Source: Nepenthes gracilis (Eukaryota; Streptophyta; Magnoliopsida; Caryophyllales; Nepenthaceae). Taken from it: 64,000 bases of DNA. Positions 36,923-47,289 of the stretch are shown piece after piece. The stretch's first letter is position 1; each line of letters starts with the position of its first letter. A program made the position numbers and the translations under genes. The notes under the pieces were generated by a model, which saw only the letters and a program-made list of their open reading frames with translations, was not told the origin of the DNA and searched no databases. Location: NCBI GenBank assembly GCA_033239525.1, contig BSYO01000003.1, positions 26,839,540 to 26,903,539 of the forward strand, in the 5' to 3' direction.

Positions 36923-37175
36923 GGTTTGCTTTTCGAGATTTTTCTTGGGTGCTGTTCTCTATATCATTAATGAGGACAATTTTCTAAGTGATTCGCAATT
37001 ATGTCATTCCTCAAAAACCTACGTCTTTTCAATTCAAAAGTGGCGCCTTTTCAAAATTAAAAAAATCTGCTGTTTTAAGTTAGTTTTTACTTTCGTCTTC
37101 AATCCTCAAACCCTAACTCTCTCTCGAACTTCTTTGCTTTCCTGTTACTTCTCCTCTCCACTGAGTATCGCTTCC

Positions 37176-38920
37176 ATGGTCGTTCACGTTGCTGACACTC
37201 GATCGATGCTCACTAGAGATGACGTCGAGAGGTTGTATTCCCAGTTTTGAATATCCAGGAAAATCTCGTATATTGTGCCTAGTGAAGATGACAGAGCTTG
37301 TGCTCCGCCTAATGACTTCATTACTATTTACGAGATTCACCTTAAGGGTGGCCTTCGCATTCCTATCGCACACGAGCTACTTCAGATGTTCAAAGATTTT
37401 GGCGTCCCCATTGCTAGATTCCATGTGAATGCAGGTAGATATCTTTGCACCATCTACATATTTTTTCGTCTTCATGGGTTAAAGTTTAACTCCACCACAG
37501 TCAAGGTTATTTTTTGATTCATCCAAAGCAGTGATTGGATTTCGTTGTCTTCAGGGGAGATAAACCTTTACGAACTGATCTACGAGATGATTAAAGATTA
37601 GAAGGTTAAATTTTTCTTTTTGAAGTTATCTGTTGGTATTTCTGGTGGCTGGGAAAAAGTCACCGACTGACTCACCAGTAGGGTTTCTCCTCAAGATGAG
37701 AAGTCTGCCAGATCATTCATTGAGATTCTTCAAGAGAAGGCAGATCTTTCATTGATAAAAATAAGGACCACTTTCTCTCATCGGAATTGTTGGTCTTCGC
37801 TGAGTGGGTGACCAGTGAAGAAGAAACAGTGGTTATCGCCCTGTCTTCACCTAAAATTCGTAAAAGGAAAACTGTTAGCACTAAAGCCAAGGCTGCTTCA
37901 TCACCACGGCGACGTGTTGGTTCTATATCTGTTGAGGCAAACCCTCCTGGGCTTGGGACAAAAGTTTCACATCTTGGGAGTTAAGCTTTAGACCCTCTTG
38001 TTCAAATGGGTCTAGAGCCAGAATTGGAAACGAGTTCAAGCCCCAAACTCGTTACTGGTGAGGATCCTCCAGTAACTTCTATGGAGCTCTTGAGTGTTCA
38101 TGAGATCATGGGCCAATCGGTTGATGTTGGGCAGTCCGGCGAGTGTGGGCCTCAAACTGAGGCTGAAGATGTCCGGATTGAAGAGGTGTTATTGCCTGCC
38201 TCTTTGCACACGCAAGTTGGGCCATCTACTTGTCAGACCACTGTAGAGGAAGTTGCTGGAGTGACTGGTGAAGAAGAGACTTCTCATCAAGAGTCTCCGG
38301 TGTTTAATCCAGTTGCTTCCTCGTCAGAGGCTAGAGATCAACCTCCTACGTGGCCATTCACTCTGGACTCAACGGCTTCAACGCCTCGCCCTAGCCCGTT
38401 GAGAGACGGCCTGAATCTACTTAGGCAAATGGGTGAAGAATTTCTTTGACTAAGGTGACTCTTAGAGCAGCATTTTTCACTATAAGTATTTAGTTAATCA
38501 TTTTCATTAAGTTGTATAAAAGTTGACATCATGGACTTATTTTGTGCACCCACAGGATAAAAAAAATGATTGACCCACTAAAGATTGGCCTTCATCAAAG
38601 GAAGCAATGGATTCCTCAATTTTAGGATGAAATCAGCCATTTGCAATTGACCCATGTTGATCCCAACACTCTGCAACAACTCCAAGATCAAATCTCCAAT
38701 CTTCAAGCTGAGTTGCATAGCACCAAGGATGCTCTTGAGCAGGCCAACCAAAAAAACGAAGAGCACCAAGGACGCTCTTGGGCATGCCAACCATCAAATC
38801 GAAGAGCTTCGGAATGAAAATACACGCCTGCATTCTAAGCTGAGAACCTGTCTCAGGCTAGAGGAGTTCGTACATGTGCTGAATGCCCGATTTTTGGACG
38901 GTGTTCATTTATGCAAATAG
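37176..38920 (+). pseudogene. Tat antisense ORF: Transposase_28-like domain plus coiled coil
   Basis: Opposite strand to gag-pol. The start proposed at 37176 (MVVHVADTRS) gives a stop after VERLYSQF; then, in other frames, EDDRACAPPNDFITIYEIHL, GGLRIPIAHELLQMF, FGVPIARFHVNAGRYLC and FFRLHGL follow. This is the pattern of the plant 'putative gypsy type transposon' domain (Transposase_28). An acidic, Ser/Pro-rich region is at 38006-38449, and heptad-like coiled coil (LQQLQDQISNLQAELHSTKD, then HQIEELRNENTRLHSKL) lies at about 38.65-38.86 kb. Such antisense ORFs are known in Tat elements; their function is not established. Here several stops and frameshifts break it. A partner copy lies at 46361-46990. 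Confidence 0.8.
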
Positions 38921-39702
38921 ATTGCCCTGCTAGTTGACCCACAATTTTCTGTCAACTTTTTTGACGAGAGAATCAGAGGCATCCACCGCTCATCTGACTT
39001 GCGAGGCTCCTCTGACTCCGGAGAGCCAAGCTCTTTCCATCCTAGGAGCTCCCAAGGATGATCATTTATCTGATTATGTAATTTTGACATTGTAAAATAT
39101 TCACTGACTTATTAATATACCAACACTTTTTTTTATTGTGTATTTTGTTATGTAAATAATCATTTGTTGGCCAAGCGCCTTGGCTTTATGCTTTATTAGT
39201 GCTGGGCTTTGGCAAGATTAGGATCCTTGACTATTTTGATCCCAGTTCGCAGACCATGGTTGATTGAAGATGCTCATCCCTGAGAAAGGGAGTCGTAGCA
39301 CTCATACTAAATAGCCCCCTGTGGTTTAATTATTCAACCGCGTTTGGTTGGTTAGAACGGATTCATAACTGAAAATTTTAATCACTAGTGGACCGCTCGA
39401 TAACTGTATCGAGGTTCTTTTGACTGCCTTGGGTCACGGAATAAGTGAGATGGAAATCTCACCTGACTTAGGGGTAATCTAGGCCGATTTAGTTTGATGC
39501 ATTATTATTATTACATGAGCACACCCATTTAAATGTAATTACAATAAAAACAAAATAAACAGATAAAAAAGACAAACGATCTCATAAGAAGGCAAATGAT
39601 TTCATTAATACTGAACATAATATAAGCACATGAGAAGCTTACACTGCCTACCTGGATCTTCGAATGCAATTATTGATAAAATTTCTTTAAATAAACGGCA
39701 TT
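38921..39702. other. Region between the two convergent Tat coding blocks
   Basis: Lies between the end of the antisense ORF and the end of integrase, so the two transcription units converge here. No coding similarity; the short frame at 38905-39090 is not supported. Confidence 0.5.
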
Positions 39703-40587
39703 TCACGTTCTCGGTACTAATTTACCGTCCTGACTGCACAATTTATACGTACCATCTTGGAGGATGGCAGACACAATGAATGGGCCCTCCCAGTTTGGGG
39801 ACAATTTGTTTTTGTTAATAATCTTTCGTGTGGTCTCTATACCGGGTAGGATTAAGTCTCGAACATTAAAATTCAGAGCTTTGACCCTTTTATTATAATA
39901 TCGCGCGATTCTTTGTTGATAAACAACTGTTCTCATCTTGGCTGTTTTCCGGACTTCATGGAGTAGGTCAAGATGTTCTTTGAGTCTCTGGGCATTGCTA
40001 AGAGGATCAAAGCTCTCAACCGTGAGACCGAATAATCCAATCTCCACTGGAATCACTGTCTCTGTCCCAAAGTATAGACTGAATGGAGTTTCTCGAGTTG
40101 GCTACTTGGGTATAGTTCTGTAAAATCACAGTATCGAAGGCAATTCATTTACCCAGGAGCCCCCAGCGTCCTCCATTTTTGTCTTCAACCCATGTAATAA
40201 AGTTCTGTTAGTCACTTCCACCTATCAATTAGCTTGAGGATAAGCCACTAAAGTATGACCTAGCCTGACACCTAAACTCGTGTAATATCTAGTGAAACGC
40301 TTTCCAGTAAATTGAGTCCCGTTATCGGTTATTATAACCTCTGGAATCCCAAACCAGCAGATAATACCTTGTCGCACAAACTCCATGGCGTTGTGTTCAA
40401 TTATTTTTGCCAAGGAAGAAGCCTCCACCCACTTGATGAAATAATCAATCCCTACGATAGCGAACTTTCTTTGACAAGAGGTGACTAGAAACGAGCCAAA
40501 GATATCAAGCCCCCACTGTGCAAAGGGCCACAGTGTTTGTAAGGTCTTCAAATCAGTTGGCGGTTGATAAAGTATATTCCTGTGCAA
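39703..40587 (-). pseudogene. Tat integrase
   Basis: The core domain in 40587-40225 shows WGLDIFG (first catalytic Asp), IVGIDYFIKWVEA and IITDNGTQF (second Asp), then YPQAN just before a stop where the catalytic Glu region follows. The C-terminal part in 40056-39703 contains VRDLIL and KLSPNWEGPFIVS..L.DGTYKL, the usual C-terminal integrase block. The frame is broken between the two parts. No chromodomain is seen, consistent with the non-chromovirus Tat group. Confidence 0.88.
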
Positions 40588-40903
40588 TTAACATTTTTCA
40601 CATCCCTTAAAAAAATCCATTGTATCTTTTTCCATTGTAAGCCAGTAATAACCTTGCCTTATGATTTTGAAGGCTAAATTTTTGCCTCAAATGTGAGATC
40701 TGCATATGCCGAGATGGACCTCACTCAAGACATAATTTGCCTCTTCTAGAGTGAGGCATTTGAGTTGAGTATGCTCGACGGTATATTTTTCCATCCACAA
40801 TAGCATACCAACCCGCAGTCTTTTTCACACGTTTGGCATCATCTAGGGTCTTCGACAAAATTTCGTTAGTCAGGTATCTCCAATATGGTGACATCTAATT
40901 TTC

Positions 40904-41807
40904 CTAATCGATGACTTGTGGAATTTCTTGCTCATACTCCTCAATACTTGGAGTCTCCAGAATTTTCCATGAGCATCTCAAACATTCCTCAGGGTTTTCA
41001 GTGGTTGCAGCCTTTGCAAGTTGGTCTGCTTTTCCATTGTTCGCCAAGGAGATGTGAACTATCTCCATTTTGTTAAAGCCTTGCATCATGCTTTTCACTT
41101 TTGCCAAATAGTTCTTAATTAAAGGACTGGCTACGTCAAAGTTTCCCTAAACTTAGTTCACGATCAGTTTAAAGTCGCTGTACACAATCATGTGTTTCAC
41201 TGAACTCTCTGGTTAGCCTAAGTCCAGCCAGCAAGGCCTCATACTCTACAACATTGTTGGTCACCAAAAATCCGAGCCTTAAGGAATAACTGATTTCTTT
41301 TCCATCAGGAGTCTTCATAATTACTCCGGCTCTACTTTTGGACTGCGTTGATAACCCATCAACGTGCAAAGTCCAACTGGGCAGATCAACTGTCTGGCAG
41401 ATTTCTTCGTTACCAATAGAGGTGGCCGAAATTGGAGTCGTGGTTTCAACGATGAAGTCTGCCAAGGTCTGACTCTTGATCGCTGGCCTTGATATAAACT
41501 CAATGTGAAACTCACCCAATTCTGTTGCCCACTTTACTAATCTTTTAGACATATCAGGCCTTTTTAGCACAGCCTTCAAAAGCTGGTCAGTGAGGACAAT
41601 TATCCTATGAGCTTGAAAATATGGCTGCAATTTTTGAGCTGAATGAACAAGTGCTAAGGTCATTTTCTCCGCATGTGAGTAACGAGTTTCAGTGCCCACT
41701 AACATTTTACTAACATAGTATACCAGCCGTTGCACATTTGATTGTTCTCGGATCAGTACTGAATTTAACGCCGTCTTCAAAACGCCAGGTATAATATAAA
41801 TCCTCAC
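40904..41807 (-). pseudogene. Tat RNase H and second (archaeal-type) RNase H
   Basis: 41807-41169 holds the connection/RNase H region (LIREQ..VQRLVYYVSK, ETRYS.AEK..LALV, YFQAH.I.VLTDQ), then a second RNase H beginning SWTLHVDGLSTQSKSRAGV and ..TNNVVEYEALLAGLRL. A second, archaeal-type RNase H of this form is a hallmark of the Tat clade. The C-terminal part resumes at 41107-40904 (VHISLANNGKADQLAKAA, the H..N..AD.LA motif). Frame broken between. Confidence 0.88.
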
Positions 41808-41856
41808 CCTACTTTGGTGAAGTCAACAGAGGACTAGACAAATAGTCCTTCAACTC

Positions 41857-42570
41857 TTAGAAAGCAATCTTGCAGTCAGCTACCCAAATGAATACATTTG
41901 CTTTCGTTCCCCTTAAAGCGTTAAAAAATGGGAAGTACTTTTTGATCGACTTGGCCAAGAATCGGGATAGAGCTGCAAGCCTCCCTGTTAATCTCTGGAC
42001 ATCCTTTACTGTCGCTGGTGGTGCCATATCTATGATGGCTTTTATTTTCTCCGAATTGGTTTCAATCTCACGCTGTGAGACTATGAAATCCAAGAACTTT
42101 TCGGAGGTTATTCTGAAAACACACTTAGTTGGATTCAATTTCATCTGATGTTTTCAAAGTACCTCAAAGGCTTCATTCAAATATTGGATATGGTCATATG
42201 TTGCCTTACTTTTCACAAGCATATTATCCACATAGACCTCTATGTTACAACTGATTTGAGCCTTAAATATTTTGTTTACAAGCCTTTGATAAGTTGTTTC
42301 CACATTCTTGAAACCAAAAGGCATAACCTTGTAATAATATGTGCCTTGGTCAGTCATAAAGGAAGTATACTCCTCATCTTCCTGACTCATCCTAATTTGA
42401 TTGTATCGGAAATAAGCGTCCATGAAGCTTAGTAGTTCATACCTGGCTATGGAATCCACCAACGTATCTATCCTGGACAGCGGGTAACTGTCCTTAGGAC
42501 AAACCTTATTCAAATTGGTAAAGTCCACGCACATTCTCCATTTTCTATTACTTTTCTTCACGAACGCCAC
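41857..42570 (-). pseudogene. Tat reverse transcriptase
   Basis: 42570-42154 reads KWRMCVDFTNLNKVCPKDSY, PLSRIDTLVDS, LLSFMDAYFRYNQIRM, MPFGFKNVETTYQRLVN and VYVDNMLVKS. The catalytic tetrad YVDD is YVDN here (Asn codon at plus-strand 42223-42225). The thumb/connection continues at 42144-41857 (LNPTKCVFRI, KFLDFIVSQREIE, FLAKSIKKYFPFF) in another frame. Confidence 0.9.
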
Positions 42571-42904
42571 ATTAGAGAGCCAGTCAGGATACTAGACTTC
42601 TCTTATGAATTTGGCGTCGATTAACTTTTTCACTTCCTCACGGATTGCAATAAGTTTTTCTATAAAGTGATTTCTCTGTTTCTGCCTAACCGGCTTGTGA
42701 TTGGGATCAAGTCCAAGCTTATAGACCATCAAATCGCCGGGATTCTAAGCATGTCAACGGGAGACCATGTGAACACATCTGCATTCTGTTTAAGAAAGGA
42801 GATAAGTTGATCTCGTAGCTGTCTGGAGAGAGAGCTCCTAACTTGTACATCTCCGGATCATTTGGGTCAAGAAGAACTTGTTAAGTTGTTTCATCAGATT
42901 GGGT

Positions 42905-43360
42905 CTATTGTAATGTTAGTTCATCTCGATAGTCCAAGTCTTCAACTGGCCGTTCTGGAACTACTTGAGTAACTTCCGTTAAGTAGCAAGAATAGCCAGT
43001 GATTTGGTCACCCAAGACTTCACTAACACCTGAAGGTGTTGATAACTTCATCTTCAGGTGTAAAATTGACGTTACTGTCCCAAAGGCCGTTAGACATGGC
43101 CGGCCTAAGATGGTGTTGTAAACTGAAGGCAGATCTACAACCAGAAAGGTGAGCACATGGGTTGCTGTTCTGGGATACTTTCCCAACATAACTTCTAGTT
43201 GTATTGTTCCCTGGACGGACACTGGTTCGTTGTTCAATCCATAAAGGGGTTCACTTGTAGGTTTAAGTTGACTTTTTTTTAAACCCAATTTAAAGAAGGC
43301 ATCCATGTAAAGCAAATTGTTACTGCTTCCATTATCAATAAAGACTCATCTCAGTTGGTA
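42905..43360 (-). pseudogene. Tat aspartic protease region
   Basis: The active-site segment VFIDNGSSNNLLYMDAF spans the start of the 43315-42905 frame, with a stop just before it. Conserved LGRPCLTAF and YNTILGRP follow, typical of the plant gypsy protease flap and C-terminal region. Confidence 0.82.
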
Positions 43361-44019
43361 ATCAACTTCACCATCTGAAACGGGTATTGTTACTATAAGT
43401 GGGTCGGAATGGGAAACTTGTACATGGGACATATCATTTTCATCAAAACAGATTACATCATTCCTGCCCCCTACCCTTTGCCTTTTGTTTCCTACAACAG
43501 CTTCTACCTAGTTCAGAGAGTGTTTCTTCTGCGGTATGGTTGATATCATATCAACTACTCTTGCTGCAACTCTGTTTCTTTGGTGTTGTTGCTGGTCCTG
43601 TCATTCTCCTCCTCCTTCTCTGCTAGTTTATCCTGGATTCTTCACAAACTTCTTGAGGTGCCCTTTCTTTATGAGCTCCTCAATCTCTCTCTATAAGGTC
43701 CTGCATTCATCCGTATTGTGTCCCGAAAATCGATGGTAATCACAGTATTTCGATTGATTACCTCCCTTCTAGTTCTTGACTAGTTTAGGCCATTTCAGAA
43801 ACTTCTTCCCTCTTATCTCCATAAGAATGCTTGCTCTAGATTCATTCAATGGGGTCAGGTTTAAGGGTTTGTATTTCCTTCGAGCCCCCTAGTCAAACCT
43901 AGACTGCTTCTTTGGATTACGCGAGTCAGCACGATCTCCGCTCCTCTTCCTTCCATCTAGTCCATGTTGCGAGCGATCATCTCGTCTTGGCTTTTTTGCC
44001 TCATTCGCTTCCTCTGCTG
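43361..44019 (-). pseudogene. Tat gag-protease linker and end of gag, decayed
   Basis: Between the recognisable gag core and protease. Minus-strand sequence with many stops. Frames on the plus strand (for example 43399-43626, 43536-43739) are shadows. Confidence 0.55.
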
Positions 44020-45133
44020 CTATATAGGCTCGAGTGATGGCATCTGCTTCAGAAAACGTCCTGGGATTCTTGTGAGCCAGATGTTTAAAAATTCACAGAC
44101 TAAAGTATTCATAAACGTATTCAATTTGACCTCATCAGTAAGTTTGGGAATCCATCGAGCTTCCGCAGTGAATCTTCCCAAAAAGCTTTTCAATCTGTCC
44201 CTTGGCCCTTGCTTGATATGAGCCAAGTGCCAAGGTTGTTTTTCAATCCTCCTACTGGAGGCAAACTGTGACAGAAAACAATCTGCCAACTCCGCAAACG
44301 ACCGGATCGAATTTGGTGGCAAACGATGGAACCAAATTCAAGCATGTCCCTTTAGTGTCAAGGGAAACACTGACACATACTCATTTTGTCCAGACCTTCA
44401 AAGATCAAGTGCATACGGAAGTTGTCCAAATGATTCATTGGATCACCACTTCCATCATAGACGTCCAACGTCGGCATTTTGAATTTGTGCGGGAGTGGAC
44501 AAGTTCTAATCTCCATCGCAAAAGGAGATCTTCTCAAATCTGCATAGTGCCTATCAGCACTATCACCGAACACACGTTGCCAAACTTTCTCCAATCTGTT
44601 ATCTGCATGAGGGGCAGCAGTAGTTGCTGATCTTTTCTCGTTGAGGTACTCAATTCCGGATGATTTGGCCGATTAGAGTGATGACTTCCTTCTGTAGGCT
44701 GCACGTTGCAGAAGCCCCCATCATGATCCTGAGGTCTCCAGTCATTTCTTGAGTAATGAGGATTTCGCCGCTCAAGGCTTTCCTCTTTAGATCTCGGGCC
44801 TAACCGGCCTTCTAATCGTGAACGTCCTCCATCTCTATTGTTGGAAAGCTCCCTTCCTTGTCCAACAGGTTGCTCTGCATTTCTCACCCGGCATCTCCTC
44901 CTCTGGCTCCTTTTTAAGACAGGAGTGCCTGCGGTTGAAACTGGAATCGCTTGTCTTTGCTGCCCCAATTGGGCACAAAGGGTTTGGAACGCCTCCGCTA
45001 TGTTCGCTATTCGATCGTTCATGGTTTCCATCAAGACCATCTGCCGGTCTTCCCCATGGCTAGTTGCTGGAGGGTCGTTGTCTGGGAAAGTTACGTCTCT
45101 GGGTGCATTTGTGTGAATTCTAGTGTTCACCAT
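44020..45133 (-). pseudogene. Tat gag
   Basis: The start at 45133 (MVNTRIHTN) is about 40 bp after the primer-binding site. The frame gives an N-terminal part rich in Arg/Asn/Gln to about 44.53 kb. After frameshifts the Retrotrans_gag core follows: KMPTLDVYDGSGDPMNHLDNF and M (44594-44358), then FAELADCFLSQF, LAHIKQGPRDRLKSFLGRF and EVKLNTFMNTL (44322-44020). Two frameshifts. Confidence 0.88.
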
Positions 45134-45175
45134 AGTTAGATGAATGTGGTGGTAAAGCTAGCTTTTTGCTCAGGA

Positions 45176-45194
45176 TTCCCACAGACGGCGCCAA
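45176..45194 (-). other. Tat primer-binding site
   Basis: On the minus strand TTGGCGCCGTCTGTGGGAA begins directly after the 5' LTR terminus ATATCA. This motif at this position is widely conserved in Tat-clade elements. Confidence 0.9.
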
Positions 45195-45915
45195 TGATAT
45201 GTGCCAGAGATCTGGATTTGTAACGAGTCTTGATCACGTCCTCTTTGTAAGTAGGATCTCCTCTCCGTTTTTGAAAATCCAAGACCTGTGCACTACAACT
45301 AAACCAAGAAGAATTAGAGTGTAATCGGGGTGTGCTCCCCGAAAAGCACTTTGACGCTCAAGTAAATTCTCGTCCAAGAATAGCGAGAAAAATTTTAAAG
45401 AATAAAATAGGAGTGAATTCTTTGTGGTTCAAGTGTTTTTAGTCCTGTTTCTGTCCTTGCGACAATCCAAGTAGTAATATTCACACTTGAGCGGTCTGGA
45501 TCTTTCTTTTTCGGTCTATCATTCATCTTTGGCGTTCTTTCCTTTTATATGATGCCCAGGCATTTTAGTTTTTGTCTATCCGTTTTCTTATTACTCGTGA
45601 CGTTATGATGGATAATATCAACTAAAGCGGTTAAGGCACCGAAGCGGTTAAGGCACTGAAGTGGTTAAGGCACTGAAGTGGTTAAGGCACTAAAGCGGTT
45701 AAGGTTTCTGTAGTCCAACTGAAGTAGTTGAGGTCTCCAGAGTTAAACTGAGCAATTATGGTCTCCGGACGTAGAATCGTGCGCATGACCCAACAATTCA
45801 ATTAATGAGATTTTGTTGGGCCTACGTTCTTGAGCCTCAATGATGTCTAGCCCATCTCGCATCATAACCTTCGTGGCATTTCTTCATGTAGACCTATTAA
45901 TAGCTGTACCCATCA
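45195..45915 (-). repeat. Tat element 5' LTR (721 bp) with 17-bp repeat expansion
   Basis: Bounded TGATAT..CCATCA on the plus strand. Longer than its partner mainly because of a tandem block at 45623-45704: almost five copies of a 17-bp unit built on GAAGCGGTTAAGGCACT, of which the 3' LTR has one. TATA box at 45542-45551. Confidence 0.92.
45623..45704 (-). repeat. 17-bp tandem repeat in the 5' LTR
   Basis: Four full units and a partial fifth, each containing GCGGTTAAGG or GTGGTTAAGG. Located upstream of the TATA box on the element's coding strand. Confidence 0.9.
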
Positions 45916-45991
45916 ATTTTAAGTTTTGAGGTTTCCGCGTGAGCGGTCCGAGCCACACTTAAAGTTTAGGGTTCGGGTCATCACAACATAC

Positions 45992-46360
45992 CTCGCAAAT
46001 CAAGGTTTTTACCTCTGTGGCGGATGAGTGCTCTTAGTTGTGACTCTTCAAAGGCCTAGACTGAATGGAAATTTAGCAATCATAATGTTTTCTAAATCAA
46101 AGCCCTATTAGTTATGGCGATGTTTGAATTTGAATGTTAAGAATACCTGCTGAACTTCCTCATTGGAATGTTCTTCAAGTGGATCAAGGATATTGGTCCC
46201 TTTCTAATAAAGAATGATCCAGTGGGATGATACTTAATAGGCTTCGAAGATCGTGAAGTCCAACTATGGTAATATCAATATTATCAATCATAATCCTTCC
46301 TATTGTTGGTTTGACCATTCTGAATAGAGCTTGAATCAAAGTAGATTTTTCACTTCCCAC
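45992..46360 (-). pseudogene. ABCC/MRP-type ABC transporter relic, upstream exons
   Basis: Exon 46147-46360 reads [17 protein letters not shown] (Walker A GxxGSGKST with Gly changed to Glu), then [33 protein letters not shown] and, after a frameshift, EEHSNEEVQQ at a GTATTC donor. This is the start of the second nucleotide-binding domain of ABCC. Exon 45992-46060 reads EESQLRALIRHRG and KNLDLR, then a GTATGT donor, where the solo LTR is inserted; the gene continues at 29441. Upstream, the relic stops abruptly at about 46360, where the second Tat copy begins. The whole transmembrane part is missing. Confidence 0.85.
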
Positions 46361-46990
46361 TCAGTAAAGACCAAGAGCTCCGATGAGAGAAGGCAGTCTT
46401 TATTTTTATCATTAAAAGAATCCGCCTTCTCCCAGAGAAACTCAACAAACAATTTCGCAGACGACTTCTCTCGAGGAATAACCCTACCGGTGAATGAGTC
46501 AACGACTCTTCCCCAACCACAGGGAATGCCCACAGATAACTTCATAAAGAAAAATATATCTTTCCAGTCTTTCGTGGACTCGCGGATCAGTCCGTAAATG
46601 TTTATTTTCCTTAGAGATAACAAAATCGAATCGCTGCTTTGGACGAATCGGAAATATGACCTTGATTGCGGTGGAGTTAAGTTCCAAACCATGAAGACGA
46701 AAAAAGAGACAAAGATTGTAAAGATATCTTACAGTTTGCGTGAAATCTATCAATGGGAACGCCAAAGTCATTGAACATCTGAAGCAGCTCACAAGCAATG
46801 GAAATGTGAAGGCCACTCCTGAGATGAATCTCGTAAATGGTGATGAAGACATCAGGGGAGCACAGGCCCTATCGTCTTCACCAAGCACCACAAACGCAAT
46901 CTCCCTAGGGATATCAAACCGGGAATACAACCTCTCAATATCATCCCCAGTGAGCACCGACTGAGTATCAACGACATGAACAGCCCTGGG
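46361..46990 (-). pseudogene. Second Tat antisense ORF (Transposase_28-like), truncated
   Basis: Minus-strand frames show AVHVVDTQSVLTGDDIERLY, SRFDIPREIAFVVLGEDDRA, then after frameshifts FFRLHGLELNSTAIKVIF and PKQRFDFV, parallel to the first copy, and KLSVGIPCGWGRVVDSFTGR further on. The acidic and coiled-coil parts are missing because the element is cut off at about 46361. The 252-codon frame from 47257 extends upstream into non-conserved leader. Confidence 0.78.
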
Positions 46991-47289
46991 AGCAAAACTG
47001 TTAAGAGTAAAGAGGTGAAATGGCCAGAAAGTGAAGAAGATCGAAAGAGTTAGGGTTTGAAGTTTGAAGACGAAGAGTAAAAACTGAACCAAAACAATGC
47101 CAGATTTGTAGCAGATTTTTCGGATTTGAAAAGGCGCCACTTTCAAATTGAAAGAACGCATGGTTTCGAGGAATGACATGATTACAAATCCATATGTGTC
47201 ACTTGGGAAATCATCCTCATTAATGACGCGGTGGACAGAACCCAAGGTAAAGCTCAAAAAACAAACCAGTTACTTGCTGCTAATGGATC

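Larger units (their letters stand above)
32858..45915 (-). mobile_element. Ty3/gypsy Tat-lineage (Retand/Ogre-like) retrotransposon, TSD ATTTT
   Basis: Both LTRs are present (32858-33506 and 45195-45915), flanked by ATTTT at 32853-32857 and 45916-45920. On the coding (minus) strand the order is 5' LTR, primer-binding site TTGGCGCCGTCTGTGGGAA, gag, protease, RT, RNase H, a second RNase H domain, integrase, then an antisense ORF on the plus strand, a tandem-repeat array, the polypurine tract and the 3' LTR. Dual RNase H and an antisense ORF downstream of pol are known Tat-clade traits. A solo LTR (34393-36922) is nested between array and antisense ORF; without it the element is about 10.5 kb. 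Stops and frameshifts throughout show it is decayed. Confidence 0.92.
29544..45985 (+). mobile_element. 3.4-kb solo LTR in the ABCC relic, split by a Tat element; TSD ACATA
   Basis: Two pieces, 29544-32857 and 45921-45985, form one LTR of about 3.38 kb. It begins TCTAATACCCGG (ancestral TG changed) and ends GGGTTCGGGTCATCACA, with 5-bp direct repeats ACATA at 29539-29543 and 45986-45990. It lies in the ABCC pseudogene, immediately inside a 5' splice site: on the gene strand GAG|GTATGT precedes the LTR and TATGT is the duplication. No internal gypsy coding region is attached, so it is a solo LTR. End motifs are like those of the other gypsy-type LTRs here. Its only long frames are low-complexity. 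Confidence 0.85.

Noticed and set aside
37945..38449. Stand-alone host gene for an acidic Ser/Pro-rich protein
   Set aside because: Collinear with the Tat antisense ORF between its N-terminal domain and coiled coil.
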